Source of the DNA: Gammaproteobacteria bacterium
GTDB taxonomy: Bacteria; Pseudomonadota; Gammaproteobacteria; UBA6429; Thiohalophilaceae
DNA: 7,547 bases
Assembly: GCA_013152045.1 (NCBI GenBank)
Contig: JAADGZ010000227.1
Location: 1 to 7,547, forward strand
Direction: 5' to 3'
Shown: in pieces, positions 5,926 to 7,547 of the stretch
Layout of the letters: each line of letters opens with the position of its first letter
How positions within the stretch are numbered: position 1 is the first letter of the stretch
Notes under the pieces: model-generated
What the model saw: only the letters and a program-made list of their open reading frames with translations
Database searches by the model: none
What the model was told of the DNA's origin: nothing
Program-made: the position numbers and the translations under genes

Positions 5926-6498
5926 ATGCGCAAATGGCACTATTCGACTCAAGTTATCAAGGCCCTGATACTGGCGGCCTTTACTTTACTAATTTTCGGT
6001 TGTTCCGGCAAAACTCTGGTAGAAAGTGACCTGGGTATGAGTGATGCCCCCGACTGGGTTAATCAGGGCACCCAGTACCTGAATAACAATAAAGGCCAGC
6101 TGTTCCACGGTGTAGGTGAAGCCCCCGTCATGGGCGATGTCTCACTACAGAAATCCACCGCCGACAACCGCGCCCGCGCTGAAGTTGCCCGCATCCTGAG
6201 TTCTTATCTCGATGTAGCCAGCCAGGACTATGGCGCAGCCTCAGGATCCGGTAAGGATGCGACAAGCCAGCAATCGGTCTCCCGGGAAATCAAAAATCTT
6301 ACTAAAATAAATCTCTCGGGAACACGCATCATCGGCCGCTGGAAAGATAAAAAAACCGGAACCATTTACTCCCTGGCTGAACTGGACATGAAATATGTAA
6401 AAGAGGTGATGAAAAATGTCCGACATATGAACCAGGATCTGCAGCGTTATATCAACAACAATGCAGAGAATATCTTTGACAAGGTTTCGGCCAAGTAA
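5926..6498 (+). CDS. LPP20-family lipoprotein
   Basis: This 190-residue lipoprotein has a basic N-terminus, a hydrophobic segment at 11-25 and a lipobox ending in C26 (LLIFGC, with an unusual Phe at -2). Residue +2 is Ser, not Asp, so sorting to the outer membrane is expected. After a short linker come APDWVNQG (41-48), LFHGVGEAP (59-67) and a helix rich in Ala/Arg (NRARAEVARILSSYL, 81-95), the usual pattern of LPP20 domains. IIGRWKDKKTGTIYSLAELD (135-154) is the matching final strand pair. An AGGAG ribosome site lies 6 nt before ATG 5926. It is the first of three lipoprotein genes and lpoB follows after 24 nt. The function of this family is poorly known. Gene order suggests a role with LpoB in the cell envelope, which is inference. 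Confidence 0.8.
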   Translation: MRKWHYSTQVIKALILAAFTLLIFGCSGKTLVESDLGMSDAPDWVNQGTQYLNNNKGQLFHGVGEAPVMGDVSLQKSTADNRARAEVARILSSYLDVASQDYGAASGSGKDATSQQSVSREIKNLTKINLSGTRIIGRWKDKKTGTIYSLAELDMKYVKEVMKNVRHMNQDLQRYINNNAENIFDKVSAK

Positions 6499-6522
6499 AC
6501 AGCCTATTTGGAGAATAGATCT

Positions 6523-7128
6523 ATGCTTATCAGAAAATTTAAACTGGCCGTCCTCGCTATTTTTATCGCCCTGGTCGTCAGTGCCTGCGCCACCCAGGTC
6601 CAACGCGTCGATGTTAATAAAGACATCGATCTCAGCGGCGCCTGGAACGATACCGACTCACGTATGGTTTCCGAGGCGATGATCAACGATATGCTGGAAC
6701 GTCCCTGGTTCAGAAATTATACCCGCAAGCACAACCGTCAGCCATCGGTCATTGTCGGTGAAATACGCAACCTCAGTCATGAGCACATTAATGTTGCAAC
6801 CTTCATTGCTGATATTGAACGCGCCATGATTAATTCTGGCAAAATCAATTTTGTAGCGTCCAGCACCGAACGTAAGGAGATCCGTGCGGAACGCAAGGAT
6901 CAGGATATCAATGCCAGCGATGCCACACGCAAAGCCATGGGCCAGGAAATGGGGGCAGACTTTATGCTCCAGGGCAGCATCAATACTATTATCGACATGG
7001 AAGGTAAAACCCAACTTCGCTATTACCAGGTTGACCTGACCCTGATCAGTCTGGCCGATAACCGTAAAGTCTGGCTAGGACAGAAAAAAATCAAGAAGCT
7101 GATCAAAAACAGTCGCTTACGTTTTTAA
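6523..7128 (+). CDS. lpoB: Outer-membrane lipoprotein LpoB, penicillin-binding protein activator
   Basis: This 201-residue lipoprotein has a signal peptide (RKFK, hydrophobic 8-19) ending in the lipobox VVSAC with C22. Ala at +2 fits outer-membrane sorting. The globular domain shows the LpoB pattern: SVIVGEIRNLSHEHIN (75-90), the ADIERAMINSGKINFV helix-strand (96-111), ATRKAMGQEMGADFMLQGSI (134-153) and YYQVDLTLISLADNRKVWLG (167-186). E. coli LpoB spans the periplasm to stimulate the synthase PBP1B. Here the stretch between lipid anchor and domain is short and lacks the Pro-rich linker of E. coli LpoB, so reach or partner may differ. I chose ATG 6523 because GGAG sits 9 nt before it; the in-frame TTG at 6508 overlaps that site and would lengthen the signal peptide. 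The basic C-terminus (KKIKKLIKNSRLRF) is notable. The next gene follows after 19 nt. Confidence 0.87.
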   Translation: MLIRKFKLAVLAIFIALVVSACATQVQRVDVNKDIDLSGAWNDTDSRMVSEAMINDMLERPWFRNYTRKHNRQPSVIVGEIRNLSHEHINVATFIADIERAMINSGKINFVASSTERKEIRAERKDQDINASDATRKAMGQEMGADFMLQGSINTIIDMEGKTQLRYYQVDLTLISLADNRKVWLGQKKIKKLIKNSRLRF

Positions 7129-7147
7129 TTAAACCCTCAACGCCGTC

Positions 7148-7547
7148 ATGTTTATCGGAGACCGACAGGGGCTGCCCGCCATTGCCCTGGCGGGTATGTT
7201 CCTGGTTCTTAGCGGCTGCGCCAGTTACAGCCAGTCTTTTCGTGTCGTTGATCGCAATCTGCTGAACAATGATCCGGCTGCAGCCCTGGCCGCCCTTGAA
7301 AAACAGAGCCACAGTAGCCGGGATCTGTTTCTCTATGCCTGCAACAAAGCCATGCTTCTGCGCATGCTTGGCAAATTTAAACAAAGTAACGAAGAAATCG
7401 AAAAAGCCAAAGCCATTGTGCAAAAAGACTCGGCTATCAGCGTTTCTGAGCAAACCTCATCGTTTATTATCAACGATGCCACACGCACCTATATTGGCAC
7501 ACCGATTGAGCAAATCATGCTGAACGTCTACGCCGCATTGAACTACC
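7148..7547 (+). CDS. Lipoprotein resembling COG3014 family (partial, C-terminus beyond right edge)
   Basis: The frame opens at ATG 7148 and remains open for 133 codons to the window end. The signal peptide has a hydrophobic stretch at 9-21 and a clear lipobox LSGC with C24, followed by Ala-Ser. The mature part shows alternating short helices, NDPAAALAALEKQ (41-53) then LFLYACNKAMLLRMLGKFKQSNEEIEKAKAIV (60-91), which look like a TPR-type helical repeat. ATRTYIGTPIEQIMLNVYAALNY (111-133) closely fits what I remember of COG3014-type proteins that often follow lpoB. It lies 19 nt after lpoB in the same direction and has no strong Shine-Dalgarno. The internal ATG at codon 17 would leave too short a signal peptide. 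The function is unknown to me, and the family label is moderate in confidence because I could not search. Confidence 0.72.
   Translation, partial: MFIGDRQGLPAIALAGMFLVLSGCASYSQSFRVVDRNLLNNDPAAALAALEKQSHSSRDLFLYACNKAMLLRMLGKFKQSNEEIEKAKAIVQKDSAISVSEQTSSFIINDATRTYIGTPIEQIMLNVYAALNY

Noticed and set aside
6508..6522. Upstream TTG start for lpoB
   Set aside because: The TTG and following bases overlap the GGAG ribosome site that serves ATG 6523, and the longer version adds an acidic extension before the signal peptide.
7103..7453. 116-residue leftward frame at the right end
   Set aside because: It lies antisense to the third lipoprotein, whose frame has a proper signal peptide and lipobox. The antisense product shows no coherent domain.
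1..7547. CRISPR arrays, tRNA or rRNA genes, complete insertion sequences
   Set aside because: None seen: no regularly spaced repeats, no cloverleaf-like or rRNA-like segments and no transposase motifs.

Overview
The window comes from a gammaproteobacterium. The best pointers are an adjacent ampD-ampE pair, an LpoB-type outer-membrane lipoprotein and a BtuF-like periplasmic protein. Base composition is moderate, with AT-rich intergenic DNA. I cannot name the genus from sequence alone.

Layout. Positions 1-717 (minus) hold most of a periplasmic cobalamin-binding protein (btuF-like) that runs off the left edge. The stretch 718-1037 has no large gene. It holds a probable miniature repeat (about 763-856) with imperfect terminal inverted repeats and a 6-bp flanking direct repeat, plus a strong intrinsic terminator (990-1019). 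A 34-residue single-membrane-span protein with a CxxC motif lies at 1038-1142 (minus), behind a near-perfect Shine-Dalgarno sequence and directly before that terminator.

Positions 5767-1349 (minus) form one closely packed gene string, read in the order: DUF1538 membrane protein A, DUF1538 membrane protein B, PII-like signalling protein, CBS-pair protein, ampD, ampE, and a cobC-like histidine phosphatase. The first five genes are joined by 4-nt stop/start overlaps, a 10-nt gap and a 0-nt junction, so co-transcription and translational coupling are very likely. The first four genes look like a small-molecule-regulated membrane transport module: two homologous half-size membrane proteins with two candidate nucleotide-sensing soluble partners. 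Its substrate is unknown. The module sits directly upstream of the peptidoglycan-recycling pair ampDE.

A 158-bp divergent intergenic region (5768-5925) carries candidate promoters for both directions. Rightward from 5926 is a run of three lipoprotein genes: an LPP20-family protein, LpoB (predicted activator of a class A penicillin-binding protein), and a third lipoprotein resembling the COG3014 group, cut by the right edge. Cell-wall metabolism is therefore a shared theme on both sides of the divergent promoter: AmpD/AmpE on one side and LpoB on the other.

The most interesting element is the DUF1538-DUF1538-PII-CBS module and its apparent co-transcription with ampDE. The small CxxC membrane protein comes second. 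All assignments rest on reading motifs by eye; no database search was run.
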